Shown here piece by piece: positions 45,516-55,935 of a stretch of DNA of 64,000 nt. The stretch is from Heterohyrax brucei (lineage: Eukaryota > Chordata > Mammalia > Hyracoidea > Procaviidae): assembly GCA_028571685.1 (NCBI GenBank), contig CM053158.1, forward strand, positions 51,754,501 to 51,818,500. The letters are read 5' to 3'. The notes beneath the pieces were generated by a model. The model saw only the letters and a program-made list of their open reading frames with translations. It was not told where the DNA came from and ran no database searches. The translations under genes were made by a program, and so were the position numbers. Within the stretch, counting starts at the first letter, position 1. Every line of letters starts with the position of its first letter.

Positions 45516-45663
45516 GGGAATACTAAGTGGTTTAGTGCTGCATCACCAAAAGGTCAGCAGTTCAAATCTGCCAGGCATCCTTGGAAACTGAGGAAGCACT
45601 TCTGTGCTGCCCTATGGGGTTGCTGTGAGTTGGAATTGACTCGTTGGCAGTAGGTTTGGTTTA
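45516..45663 (+). mobile_element. AfroSINE-type SINE
   Basis: A forward copy with a deletion in the head ('gggaatactaagtggtttag'). The 3' part is intact, ending 'gttggaattgactcg' and 'taggtttggttta'. Confidence 0.8.
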
Positions 45664-46404
45664 AGACTCTGCAAGTGCCATCAGCTCTTCGTACCTTCAC
45701 CAAAGAACAAATCATGGTATGGCTGGAGGTGAGAGGCCAAGGCAGGAGGGAACCTGTGTTTTCATATATTTATGCTATATTTGAAATAGTTTTATACAAT
45801 GAACTTGCATTACATTTATAGTTAGGTTTTAAAAATAAAATTTGTCTTAAAAAGAAATCTTCTGACATATGCTCAGCTTCAGAGCTTAGGCAGATATGGT
45901 CTGAATCCAAGGAGAAAAACCCAGAAGTTTACCAGATAACATTTTTTAAGGAGCAGATTCTACAGTTGGACTATTTTTTATGTAAGTTACCTTTTTTTTC
46001 CATCTTGAGGATTTTTTAGCAAGTTACAAGTGATTCACAGATCAACAGTTGTGGTCATAATTGAGAAACTAATTTCCATTATATCTAAATTGTGAAATAT
46101 AATCTTCTAGAAAGTGTCAAGCCATATTTGTTTTTAGAATTGAAAACATAAACTTTCAGTTTGTCTGGAAGTCAGAGAAGAGGCAGCCTGCTAGTGACTG
46201 AGTTGTTGTTGTAGAAGAAGTGCTAGGGGGGAGAGAAAACGGGGGAAATACTTAATTATCGTTCTTTCAGTGGTTAGTTGTGCACTTAGAGTTGAGTTGT
46301 GTCTTATAGAAAGTCAGTGCATAAATCTCATGGAGTTGAAATTAACCTTAAAAATACAGTGTATAATGAGCTGGTCAAAAATTAATTTCTTGGGTTAATG
46401 CATC
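45664..46404. other. Unique interval, nothing recognised
   Basis: AT-rich sequence with no feature I can support. Confidence 0.4.
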
Positions 46405-46625
46405 TTTAGGTTAACTTGCCTTGGTTTGAATCCTATTTCTGTCTTTTACTTGTGGGGTCACCCTCGATAAGTTACTTAAACACTCTGCTTTGGTTTTGTA
46501 TGTGTAAGACGGGAATATGTACTTGATCAGGTTCTTGTTTTGAGTAGATAAGTCAATATAATGCACATAAAGCATTTAGTACTTTTTCCATAGCAAGTGC
46601 TTATTAAATATTAATGATGATTGTT
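46405..46625 (+). repeat. MIR-type SINE
   Basis: A forward MIR. 'ggtttgaatcctatttctg', 'gataagttacttaaac' and 'caagtgcttattaaatatta' appear in the expected order. Confidence 0.7.
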
Positions 46626-46823
46626 AGTACTTACTTTGTCTTTTATTTTGCCTTTAGTCTTCTTTCTTCGGGTAGGCAGTAAACGCCATGCCTGGCTTGA
46701 GGAAGTTAGGGAATAAAAAGGAAGGAACAGAGAAAAGTCAGAATTGGGAGAGGGAGGCAAGTAGATAACCCGTTATCTTTGTAATGCTATTTGGGAGAAA
46801 ATTAATTTTCTGTTCTCAGTATT

Positions 46824-47200
46824 TGTCTTAGTTGTCTAGTGCTGCTGTAACAGGAAGACCACAGGTGAGTGACTTTAACAACCCCAAATTTAAGTTCTCA
46901 CAGTTTAGGAGGCTGGAAGTTGGATTTCAAGGTCGCACCTTTAGGGGAAGGCTTTTTCTTTTGGTTCTGGCAGAAGGTATTTGTGTCTTCCAATGAGACT
47001 TCTGGGCAGTCTTCCTGTGGCTTGTCATCTAACATCCCTTATCTCTCATTTGCTCCCTTGTTGAATCTCTTGGATTCTAACTCCTGAACTTTCTGTTTAA
47101 CATCTGAACTCTTAGCCACTGTACCACCAAGGTTCCAACCACAGGCATACAGGCTAGGATTCACAACATGTTTTGGGGGGACAAATTTCAATCTATAGCA
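46824..47200 (-). mobile_element. MaLR-type solo LTR
   Basis: A reverse LTR from 'tgtcttagttgtctagtgctgctg' to 'acaaatttcaatctatagca'. It has the same order as the LTR at 60066-60590 ('agtgctgctctaacag' and 'ggaaggctttccctc' there). It is broken by a SINE fragment (47070-47136). The ends are less certain than in the other two LTRs. Confidence 0.65.
47070..47136 (-). mobile_element. AfroSINE fragment inside LTR
   Basis: A short reverse piece ('gaactcttagccactgtacc' then 'accaaggttcc') that matches the tRNA-like head complement of the SINE family. It sits inside the LTR at 46824-47200. Confidence 0.55.
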
Positions 47201-47290
47201 ACATGTAGACATTATTTTTTGTGAGTTTTAGCTTAGAGGTAAGATCTTATACTCGCTGTTTTCCTAATGTCCATCTACCCTAAACTTTCA

Positions 47291-47669
47291 TGTTGTTGTT
47301 AGTTGCCATTGAGTTGACTTCAGCTCATAGTGAACCTTGTGCTGCACAACAAAAAGTTGCCTCATTCTGCAGCTTCTTCATAATTGTGCATATGATTTGA
47401 GTCCCTTACTGTGGCCACTGTGTATTTTGAGTGCCTTCTAACCTGGAGGGCTCAACTTCCAGTGCAGTATTGGACAGTATTCTCTTGTGAGCTATCAGGT
47501 CTGCATTGGCTCATTTTCAGAGGTAGATGGCCAAGGCTTTGTTTGTAGTTTGGCTTAGTCTGGAAGCTCCCCTGAAAACTCTTTACCATCAGTGATGCTG
47601 CTGGCATTTAAAATACCAGTGACATAACTCCCAGCAGCATAGCATCACACCAGCCACCGCAGTGACAGA
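47291..47669 (-). mobile_element. Long AfroSINE-type SINE
   Basis: A reverse copy of the longer body type. It starts 'gttgttgttagttgccattgag' and continues through 'gtttggcttagtctggaagc' to 'ccagccaccgcagtgacag'. The tRNA-like head is not clear. It begins a cluster of SINE pieces up to 48079. Confidence 0.7.
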
Positions 47670-47670
47670 T

Positions 47671-47815
47671 AAGAAAAACCTAAACCCATTGCCATAGAGT
47701 GGATTCTGACTCATAGTGACCCTAGAGAACAGAGGAGAACTATCCCATAGAGTTTCCAAGGAGCACCTGGCAAGTTTGAACTGCAGACCTTTTGTTTAGC
47801 AGCCGTACCAAGACT
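47671..47815 (-). mobile_element. AfroSINE-type SINE
   Basis: A reverse copy from AAGAAAAACCTAAACCC to 'ttttgtttagcagccgtacc'. The very end of the head is lost. It follows the long copy directly. Confidence 0.85.
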
Positions 47816-47839
47816 ACTAATTTAATAGAGCCCAAACAA

Positions 47840-48013
47840 AAAAAAAATCAAACCCACTGCCATCGAGTCAATTCTGACTCTTAGCAACCCCATAGAACAG
47901 AACAGAACTGCCCTAAAGAGTTTCCAGGGAACATCTGGCGCATTTAAACAGCCAGCCTTTTGGCTAGCAGGTGTGCCAGGCAAGTGCACTTAACTATTAT
48001 GGCACCAAGGCCT
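47840..48013 (-). mobile_element. AfroSINE-type SINE
   Basis: A reverse copy with an A-run at its left edge, from AAATCAAACCCACTGCC to 'attatggcaccaaggcc'. It is followed within 20 bases by a forward 3' fragment, giving an inverted pair. Confidence 0.85.
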
Positions 48014-48030
48014 GTTGTTTTAAACATATG

Positions 48031-48079
48031 CCTATAGGATTGCTGTGAGTCGGAATCGACCCGACAGCACCAGGTTTAC
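48031..48079 (+). mobile_element. AfroSINE 3' fragment
   Basis: A forward fragment only, 'cctataggattgctgtgagtc' to 'gacagcaccaggtttac'. It lies opposite to the neighbouring reverse copy. Confidence 0.75.
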
Positions 48080-49120
48080 ACTAATGATGATCAGTGGCTG
48101 GGATAACCTGTAACTCACGTTTTCAAATGTGTCTTTAAGTCCAGCTGGACCCTCTGTACTGAAGTTTATCTCTCTGCAACACAAAGCACAAGCACCATTG
48201 GGAGGCCCCAGCAGAAGAGGAGCTGCAGAGTTGCTTCATCCTCTCTCCCTGTTCATCTCTTTTCCAAGCCAGCCCTTTGGCCTCTTACGAAATCAGCTGT
48301 TATACTCACCCTTCCAACTAGGGCCACGTGAGCCTTTTTGGTGTAAGAGGCCTCTTCTGACTTGAGGAATCCTACACCTTTCACTCCAGCCGATACAGAT
48401 AGAAAGAGTGCGAGCTCAAACTGTACTGCCAAAAGGCCTCGTAAATAAGGTGCTGATGGCCACTGAAGGGTAGAAAAATCCAGCAGTGCTCCCTGAGCCT
48501 TGCTGGAATGTGATAGAATGTTTAAGAATCGTCATTGAGAAGCAGCCAACCAGGTGTTTGTTTGAACAGGGTGTTTGGTCATTGTGTCAGGAATAAGGAC
48601 TCCCCACGAGAACGTCTCCTGTCACTAGTTGACCCTCATCTTCGAGTCCTGCCCGGAGCATGGTACATTGTCTTTTTGACAAAGGCTGGAGGCAGAAAAT
48701 ACAGGGGTGGCTCCTTGATTTAACCTCCCAGAGTCCCTTGCAGGCTAAGGTGAGTTCTCTGTTGGCATTCTAAAACATTTACAAAGATGCTGAACAGAGG
48801 ACACAGACGTGTAATGGTGCGTGGAGACTGTCTGGGCCTCTCCCTGGCACCATCCCAGCCAGGACGAGGCCTGTAAGGTTCATCCACCTGCCAGGCTCTC
48901 CTTTTCTCACGTGAAAAACTTCTTTCTCATGCTTCCACAAACCTGCTTGCTCTCCTGTGCTGTTTGTTCCTTGATATGGTAGTGGACAGTTGTGCTCGTT
49001 ACTTTAGGCAGGCACAGTTGGCATCCTCACCGTGTCAAAGTGAAGGGGGAAAATGGGCAAAAGCTTCAACTGCCTAATAGAAGACTCTTGCCTACTCTAA
49101 TAGCTGTTAAGAAACAAAAC
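48080..49120. other. Unique interval, nothing recognised
   Basis: Moderate GC, with no transposon or exon supported. Open frames are under 80 codons. Confidence 0.4.
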
Positions 49121-49263
49121 AAAAACCAAACCTGTTGGCATCAAGTTGCTTCTGTCTCACAGGGATTCTATAGGACAGAGTAGAACTCTCCCACAGATTT
49201 TCCCAGGAGTGCTTGATGGATTCAGACTGCTGACTCAGTAGTGACTACACCCCCAGGGTTTCC
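49121..49263 (-). mobile_element. AfroSINE-type SINE
   Basis: A reverse copy from AAAAACCAAACCTGTTGGC to 'cacccccagggtttcc'. The centre of the head is deleted. Confidence 0.85.
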
Positions 49264-49859
49264 TGTAGAAGCCTGTAATTTTTAGTTTATGTAAAGCCCA
49301 GGCATAGTGAATTCCTCTTGAAGCTTTTTTTTCCTTTGATGAGAATTTTGTTTCCCAAAAGTGACAATAAACACAGTTGTGTTGTAATTGAACTCTGATT
49401 ATTTGTCTCTAGATTTTGCAATTTGTTGTGTCTTCATAGCGAGAAAATTTCTCCCTGTCTCTCCCTCCCTTCTTGATTATTTTCCTTCCCTTCCTCTCTG
49501 TCTTCTTCTGTCTTTCACTTGTGTGTTCTTTTCTATTCCAGAGCTTTTAGGGAAGGTGGATCCTTCAGTTTTAGTTTCAGAAGGAAAGTGCAGCAACAGG
49601 CCAGTGCTTGACTGCAGGAGTGACTCTGGGTAGTGCTGGCAGCAGAAGTTGCCATTGTTGAGTCACTGCACTGTCAGAGGGACTGCTGCCATCCAGGAGC
49701 TTCTGCTCTCCATGCCGGGGGGCAGGGAGTGGCACTAGTGCTAGTGCCCTTCAGGGAGGCATCGGGGGGTGCCCTTGATGGTAGCCCACTAGCACCATGT
49801 GGGTGGTTAACTTGCAACTGGGTTAGAAAGTGACCTGTCAGTTTCCTGGCTGGTCCCCT

Positions 49860-49893
49860 AAGCTCTTGGAGGGCTCCATGATGGAAGGAAGTG

Positions 49894-49976
<83 letters not shown>

Positions 49977-50036
49977 TGTGTGTGATTGCTGGATGGCATT
50001 TTTTAAGCTCCTGGAGGTGTCCGTGTTAGAAGTGCG

Positions 50037-50090
<54 letters not shown>

Positions 50091-50092
50091 TG
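49860..50092. repeat. Compound microsatellite, duplicated unit
   Basis: There is a TG-run (about 49896-49928), a GA-run (about 49929-49973) and a second TG-run (about 50039-50088). The 36-38 bases ahead of each TG-run are related: 'agctcttggagggctcc' at 49861 and 'agctcctggaggtgtcc' at 50006. The whole is therefore a tandem duplication of a unit that carries a TG-run. A 164-codon minus-strand frame across it codes for His-Thr and Ser-Leu runs and is an artefact. Confidence 0.85.
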
Positions 50093-50214
50093 GGGGAGGG
50101 ATGTGGCCATAGTCAACAACTGTCCCATATCCAAACAAGTTTTTAAAGAGACCTTGGAAGAACCACAAGCAATTTGCAACTTGATCACAAAATTAATACC
50201 CTTTTAGGCTGGAA

Positions 50215-50380
50215 AAGAGCCCTGGAGGTGCAATGATTAAGAACTCAAGCTGCTAACCAGGAGGTAGGTAGGTGGTACCAATCCAACAGCTGCTTCTTGG
50301 CAACTCTGTGAGGCAGTTCTACTCTGTCTTACAGGGTAGCTGTGAGTTGGAATTGACTTGATGACAATGGGTTTGCTTTT
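50215..50380 (+). mobile_element. AfroSINE-type SINE
   Basis: A forward copy from AAGAGCCCTGGAGGTGCAATG to 'acaatgggtttgctttt'. An internal 'aggtaggtaggtgg' patch is private to this copy. Confidence 0.85.
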
Positions 50381-51060
50381 TCTGAAGGAACTGAAAATAG
50401 CTCTAAAAGCTTGTAGGTCACACCTTTCTAAGCTCAGTTATGGAGCGAATTTTTATTCTTTACAAGATTAGTCAGGTGTATTTGGCTAATGTTAAGTTCT
50501 GTCGTTGGCTGCTCAGCTCTGTTGCTAACGAGGCTGCAGTGGGAATTCCTGACGCCTCGTGGACCACTTCCCTTTGCTCTCCTTCCTGGCCTTGAGTACC
50601 AGCCCTGGCCAACTGGCTGGTGGGTGTCTGTAGTTGGATGTGGTAGAAGGTGTCAAGCTGCTGTGAGGATTAGCACAGACTAGTCTTGGGGGGAAAAACC
50701 TCCCCCAGACTCCTGTGACCAAGGGCCAGTTGCATTGTCTCCACTTTGGAAAGACAATGCTGTTGGTGAAGGTTAACTGGAAAATGCTGATGTGGGGCTG
50801 AAATTGTGGACTTTGGCCAGAACCTATGCAGCATTTAAACCAATGTGGGGAAAACTGTGCCATGGTTCACTGGTAGAAAAGCTTAGGGTGAGTCAAATAG
50901 TGGAGGCCGCTAGGAGAGCGTGATTACTTTTTAAAAATGCAGCAACAAAATTGGACATGGTAGTAGCTTAAAGATGTTTTCTAGGAATGCAGCATTTTCA
51001 AGAATCTTAGGATGAAACAAGCTTTATTTGAGTTGCAGGTTCCTTAGACTTTTAATCTGT
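50381..51060. other. Unique interval, nothing recognised
   Basis: No repeat or exon is supported here. A 112-codon minus-strand frame (50525-50863) has no motif and is treated as chance. Confidence 0.4.
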
Positions 51061-51200
51061 CCTGATAACATAGTCAAAGTATGTGAGTTGAAGTCTTGCC
51101 ATCTTTAATTCCAAGGAGCACTCTGGCTGTACTTCTTCCAGGAAGGACTTCAAAGAGAGCAGTTCTTCTTTGTTTTTCCTAATTTCATTGTTCAGCTTTT
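51061..51200 (-). mobile_element. RTE fragment, duplicated copy
   Basis: This 140-base segment differs from 52285-52425 only by one indel (AAAGT against AAAAGT) and one substitution (GGAAGG against GGAAAG) by hand alignment. The flanks on both sides differ. The other copy sits within a longer RTE fragment, so this one looks like a local copy of part of it. Confidence 0.75.
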
Positions 51201-51550
51201 CTATGTGTTGTCATAATGACTACCTGGATGAGTTAATTTTGTAGTATAAATTTGAAAAAAAACATGTATTAGATGGAAATTTTGCCATTACTGGAAATTT
51301 TCTGAATTTTAAACAAATGCTGAGGGACAGAGGGTACTCTGGGAGGTAAATATTTGTGTAAGGAAGTTCAGTCCTTCAACATGTGCATTTTTAAAAAACA
51401 AAAACTCTACCAATCTTTACTGTAAGTCCAATTTGCAGTGTAAAATGAGAGTAATTTTGAAATTCTGCATAACTAATTATTGTCATAGGAAGGATTCATA
51501 TTTTATAATGATTAACGTGCAGTCAAAAACTTAGGAAACCTATTACTCTG

Positions 51551-51755
51551 TTTGTTGTTGCTAGGTGCCAGCAACCAGTTTTTGACTCAACAGTGACCAT
51601 GTGACAGAGTAAAACTGCTGCATAGAATTTCCTAGGCTGCAGTTTTTATGGGATCAGAATGCTGTGTCTTTGCTTTGCAGGGTAGCTAAGTGGGTTGAAA
51701 CCGACAGGGTTTCATTTAGCAGCCAAGTGCTTAACCATTATACCACCAGGACTCC
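51551..51755 (-). mobile_element. AfroSINE-type SINE
   Basis: A reverse copy from 'ttgttgttgctaggtgcc' to 'ttataccaccaggactcc'. It is of the longer body type and resembles the copy at 15974. Confidence 0.85.
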
Positions 51756-51784
51756 TGTTTTGGAAAATTCTAGTACTGTCTTGT

Positions 51785-51895
51785 TATGTGTTATTATTTC
51801 TTAAGAAAGAAAAATTAGGCACACAGAAATCAGTACTTGCCTGAGGTCGCACACCTAGAAAATGGCAAAGTCTTGGTGAAAGCCACTTCTCCTCA
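51785..51895 (-). repeat. MIR-type fragment
   Basis: A reverse piece with 'cagtacttgcctgaggtcgc' and 'acacctagaaaatggcaaag', the complement of the MIR middle. It lies between two reverse SINEs. Confidence 0.5.
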
Positions 51896-51916
51896 TGTTT
51901 CCGGTTATTGTTGTTA

Positions 51917-52075
51917 ACCAAAGACCAAAGCAAACGCACTGCCATCAAGTCGATGCTGATTCATGGCGACCTTGTAAGACAGGGTAGAGTTTCTAAGGAG
52001 CATCTGGCGGGATTTGAACTGCCAGCATTGTGGTTAGCAGATGTAACTCTTAACCATTATGCCACCATGGTCTCC
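51917..52075 (-). mobile_element. AfroSINE-type SINE
   Basis: A reverse copy from AACCAAAGACCAAAGC to 'tatgccaccatggtctcc'. It is followed immediately by an RTE fragment on the same strand. Confidence 0.85.
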
Positions 52076-52078
52076 ATT

Positions 52079-52512
52079 ATTGTTGTTAGGTGCCAGCAAG
52101 TCAGTTCTGACCCACAGTGACCCCGTGCACAACAGAATGAAACGGGGCCTGGTCCCGCACCGTCCTCACCATGTCTTGAGCCCACTGTTGCAGCCACTAT
52201 GTCATCCCCTCTTGTTGAGGGTGTTTCTCTTTTTGGATAACCCTCTATCTTACTATGCGTGATGTCCTCCAGGGCCTGGTCCCTCCTGATAACATAGTCA
52301 AAAGTATGTGAGTTGAAGTCTTGCCATCTTTAATTCCAAGGAGCACTCTGGCTGTACTTCTTCCAGGAAAGACTTCAAAGAGAGCAGTTCTTCTTTGTTT
52401 TTCCTAATTTCATTGTTCAGCTTTTACATGCATATGAGGCAATAGAAAATACCATGGCTTGTGTGGGGTGTTATTTAGTCATCAGAGTGACATCTTTGCT
52501 TTATGGCATTTC
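52079..52512 (-). mobile_element. RTE-type LINE 3' fragment
   Basis: A reverse fragment with 'ttgttgttaggtgccagcaag', 'tttctctttttggataaccctc', 'cctgataacatag', 'ctggctgtacttcttccagg' and 'gcatatgaggcaatagaaaataccatggc'. These occur in the order I recall for the RTE LINE of elephant and relatives, which shares its 3' end with the longer SINE type. An internal segment present in that element seems deleted here. No reverse transcriptase frame survives. Confidence 0.7.
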
Positions 52513-53357
52513 CATGACAGCATGTTGATTTTATTGTGTGTGTGTGTGTGAATAAAATAACTGATATATTTTCCTTTAACAAATTGATTGTAAGCTCGGT
52601 GACTTGGAAATACCACTTTTTCTCTTACTCTTTCCAGGAACAAATTCAGCCTATTGCTTTACAGTCCAAATATCTTTTTCCTTGCCTTGAAAGCTGTTTA
52701 GAGCAAGGTAAGATTACAGTCATAAGCTAAATCTAGAAAAAAAGCCCTGTTATCTTTCTTGACTACTGTTGTTCTCTGCAAAGAACTATAACGAGTTTTA
52801 CTTAAACATGTGGTGACTTACAAACATTATAGTTTGTAAAATATGAAACAATTGGGTATTTTCTCCTTTTTTCTTGTCTTCACAATCCATACTTTTGTCT
52901 GCTTTAATGTATGAGCAGTCACCTACATTACCTTAAGAAAGACCACCCTATTTATAAAATCAAGTCATTTTTAATACAGGATTTTCAAAGATTGTTTAAC
53001 CTTTCCTACCCAAATGCAAGAGAGCTTAAGTTTTGTAAATTTTGTAAACACGCATTTTAACCATTGACATCACTGCAAATGCTCATCTTCCCTTTTTTCA
53101 TTTGATCAGACAAACATAATTCACGTAAAGTTCTTCCATAATCAGCAGAGTCTGCCTTATCTTCTCCAGTTTTGTTTTCTTTCCTATTTTCTGTGTCTTT
53201 TAGGAAAATCAAGGCTAAAATATATGTAAGTAACTAATTCTGTAGAAGATATTCTATATATTTTTTTAAAGAATGATAAATCAGTAAATACAGATACACA
53301 AGTATTTATTTGTATAAATAGAAATATCAAAAAAATATAGCCCAGCTGGATATATGT
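52513..53357. other. AT-rich interval, nothing recognised
   Basis: Contains a short TG-run (about 52535-52550) and otherwise unique AT-rich sequence. I see no gene or transposon. Confidence 0.4.
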
Positions 53358-53490
53358 GAAATCCTCGAGTGGTATACATGGTTCATGTACTCAGCTTCTA
53401 ACTGGAAAGGTTGAAAGTTTGCATCTACTCAGAGGCACTGTGGATAAAAGGTCCAGAGATCTACTTCTGAGAAACCAATCACAGATGCAC
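53358..53490 (+). mobile_element. Diverged AfroSINE-type fragment
   Basis: A forward piece ('gaaatcctcgagtggtatac', 'tcagcttctaactggaaagg', 'tccagagatctacttctgag') that matches the head and early body of the longer variant, followed by a CA/CGCA-rich patch (about 53490-53523). It is old. Confidence 0.5.
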
Positions 53491-53523
53491 ATACACGTGC
53501 ATGCACACACGCACGCATACACG

Positions 53524-54167
53524 CAGTCATCTGTTGCTTAATGTCCGTAAGACAGTCTGTGTAAGAGGATGTTATGTAATTTGAATTTTGTCTGAACACA
53601 TTATAAATGAAGGTCCTCTCAGGCGGTATTTGCCTCTGTGATAAGGAAGTTTTGTCCATATTAAAAGTCTGCTGGGGGAGATCCTTTTCTTTCTCTGCAG
53701 TTACTTTAGGATTTCAACCAAGTCTTTTGCTGCCTTCACATTAGTGCTTGTACATTCATGACTTACTTTCTCATTTTGCAATAAACAACATTGTTTGAAG
53801 CACTGAAACCACCCAGAACCAGCGCTGAACTCAGTGTTGTAGTCTGGTCTTGCTTTTATTTTCCTTAGGAGTGATCATCCCTGTGCCGAGAGGGATTCCC
53901 TTTGAGTTTGTTCTGCGGTCCATCATTAGCAGTTTTCCATATCTGATACAGGTCTCTCTCATGTTTTCATTAGTCTTGTAACTTTCAGTGGAGCCAACAC
54001 TTGAACAGTTTGGAGAATTCGTTTGTTTTTGAGGATTGTTACGATTGTCAAATGTGGCATGCCTGAGTCCAATACGTCACATTCTCCTGTTGGAATTTCT
54101 GACTCTCTTTTAATATTATGGGACCATGGACGTTGCCAGAGTGGATGTTATGTGGCACATGACTCTA
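53524..54167. mobile_element. hAT-like DNA transposon, non-autonomous
   Basis: The left end reads CAGTCATCTGTTGCTTAATG. The complement of the right end reads GAGTCATGTGCCACATAACA. These are diverged inverted repeats of about 23 bases. The flanks (CATACACG before, TATACACA after) match at 6 of 8 bases, in line with an 8-base hAT target-site duplication. The roughly 640-base inside has no transposase frame that I can recognise. A pattern such as 'tatgggaccat' near the right end fits a family I know from other mammals but cannot name with certainty. Confidence 0.55.
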
Positions 54168-54280
54168 TACACATGTACAGGCACACAGTGTATAATAAAT
54201 GAGATAATTTCATATTTTTACGGATAGAGCCAAAGAGAATCACTTCAAACACAAGTTTTTTTTTTGTTTAAACAAAGGTG

Positions 54281-54430
54281 GATACCCTGGTGGCTAAATG
54301 ATTAAGTGCTACCACTGCTGATCAAAAAGCGGACAGCCTGAGTCCACCGTGGAAGCTACGAGGCAGTTCCACTCTGCCCTAAATGGTTACTATGTGTCAG
54401 AATCGACTTGATGGCGCTGATTTTTTTTTT
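54281..54430 (+). mobile_element. AfroSINE-type SINE
   Basis: A forward copy from GATACCCTGGTGGCTAAATG to 'gaatcgacttgatggcgctg', with a T-run in place of the GGTTTGG-rich tail. Confidence 0.85.
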
Positions 54431-55089
54431 CACCAAAGATATGCTTTTACCTTTATTTTGTGGTGTAAGATTACTACCACTTTTTCTTTGTTAGTCTCCT
54501 TTGAAAGTGTTTTGAGTAAACCAGGAAGAAATGATACACTCTTCCTACTGAATGCAATGGGGACATGGACAGGTAGCAGTTGGCTTTCCTGGGATCTGCT
54601 TACCCTCTTGTTTTTGAGGCAGGACTGGGGTATGTGAATTCCAGGACAGTTTTGTCTGGCTGCATCTGCCCCCACTGCCAGCTGAAAGCTGGCTGAATGT
54701 CCGTTTGTCACATACACTCTTTAGTCTGAGCTCTTTGAGGGCATTACTGTGGCTTGGTGCTGTGGCAGAGTGGCGATGCTCCTACCCAGGGCTTAGTGCC
54801 TCCCTTGTCAGGGGTGAGAATAGGACAAGGGGACCTCCAGGCTGCAGGAGGTGCCTCTACGCACAGCCGGATATGGATGAGTATTTTGCCCCCTCCTCAG
54901 CAGTCCCCTTTTCAAGTGGAAATTTTGCAAGTCGACTTCTGCAGGACTTCTGTAGCCTACGTAGTACAATTTGGCTGACAGCAGTTTCTGGCAAAAGAAA
55001 TAACCAAATTATTATTCAGTCATGGGTTTTTAACAGCCGCAAAGCAAGTGGATGTTAACTAAATGATGCAATTTATTCCCTTCCCTCTT
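54431..55089. other. Unique interval before the regulatory block
   Basis: Moderate GC, no repeat recognised. Two overlapping plus-strand frames (54705-55058 and 54754-54978) show no known motif. Confidence 0.4.
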
Positions 55090-55935
55090 ATTGCCAGCTT
55101 GCCTATTACAGAGCGACTGCCAGTTTTCAATAAGTGGTACCCAGATGGTATTCACATGCCGCCCACTTGGTTACAGAGCCGAAGCGGGGAATAACTCGGC
55201 AGACACTACAAGCTGTGGGTCAATTGAGGGGGAATGCCTGTTGCTTCACAGTTTTGCATATGTAAATCTGTTAATGTTATGTCAGTATTGTGCGGGCTAA
55301 ACACAAGCATTGCCTTTCTCTGGGGGCCCAGCTGAACTTGGACCAGAGCCCAGTTCTACCAAGGCTCGGCGAGCCGCGCTGCAGTTGGAGGATGCTGCAC
55401 AGCCGGCTTCCCTCCTCTCCAGCCCCGATGCTCTCGCGTTAGCCGCAGCCCAAGTTGGACGCAGGAAGTGCCTGCCATAGGCCTACTCCTTAATAGGACA
55501 GGCAGGCCCAGTTTTATGAGGTTGGATGTGAAGGGTGGAGGAGCATGAGTGTGTCTATTTTTAGGCCAGACTTTTCAAGACAGTGCCTGTGGCCCAGCCC
55601 GCGCCTGCCTGCCTTGCTCACACTCTCCTCTGTGTGTCTGCCACACTTCTGCTCTCCGTTTCATCAACTGCAGATGTGGCACACAGCCGTCTTCGAAAGC
55701 CATGAACTGTGTCGTCTGCGCGACTTAACAGCCAACATCTGCTGCAGCAGGCTGAAGGGAGAGGCAGGGAAATAATTTTCGGGAATGCATTCAAGTGCCT
55801 CAACTTGGCCTCGACTTTGGCCTGTGCAGACAATTATTTTACACTAATTGCATCAAGATAGCAGCCATAAAAAATGAGATTTGGATCACTCCCCCGACCC
55901 CCACACCTCTCTCATGAAAGTTGCAGTTACAAAGG
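55090..55935. promoter_or_regulatory. Candidate enhancer or alternative promoter
   Basis: A repeat-free block with a cluster of CpGs (about 55355-55460), unlike its CpG-poor surroundings. It contains an exact MEF2 core CTATTTTTAG (55555-55564), TTTGCATATGTAAAT (about 55254-55268), and the AT-rich homeodomain-type stretch 'acaattattttacactaatt' near 55829-55850. A 13-base inverted repeat GGCTCGGCGAGCC lies at 55363-55375. Regulation of the gene promoted from 0.8-3.6 kb is a reasonable but unproven role. No acceptor/donor pair marks an exon here. Confidence 0.5.
55555..55564 (+). promoter_or_regulatory. MEF2-type site
   Basis: CTATTTTTAG matches the MEF2 consensus YTAWWWWTAR at all ten positions. 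It lies inside the candidate regulatory block. Exact ten-base matches of this degenerate motif are not rare, so the context carries most of the weight. Confidence 0.4.

Noticed and set aside
49674-50168. 164-codon minus-strand frame with His-Thr and Ser-Leu runs
   Set aside because: The runs are translations of the TG and GA microsatellites, so the frame is an artefact of the simple repeats.
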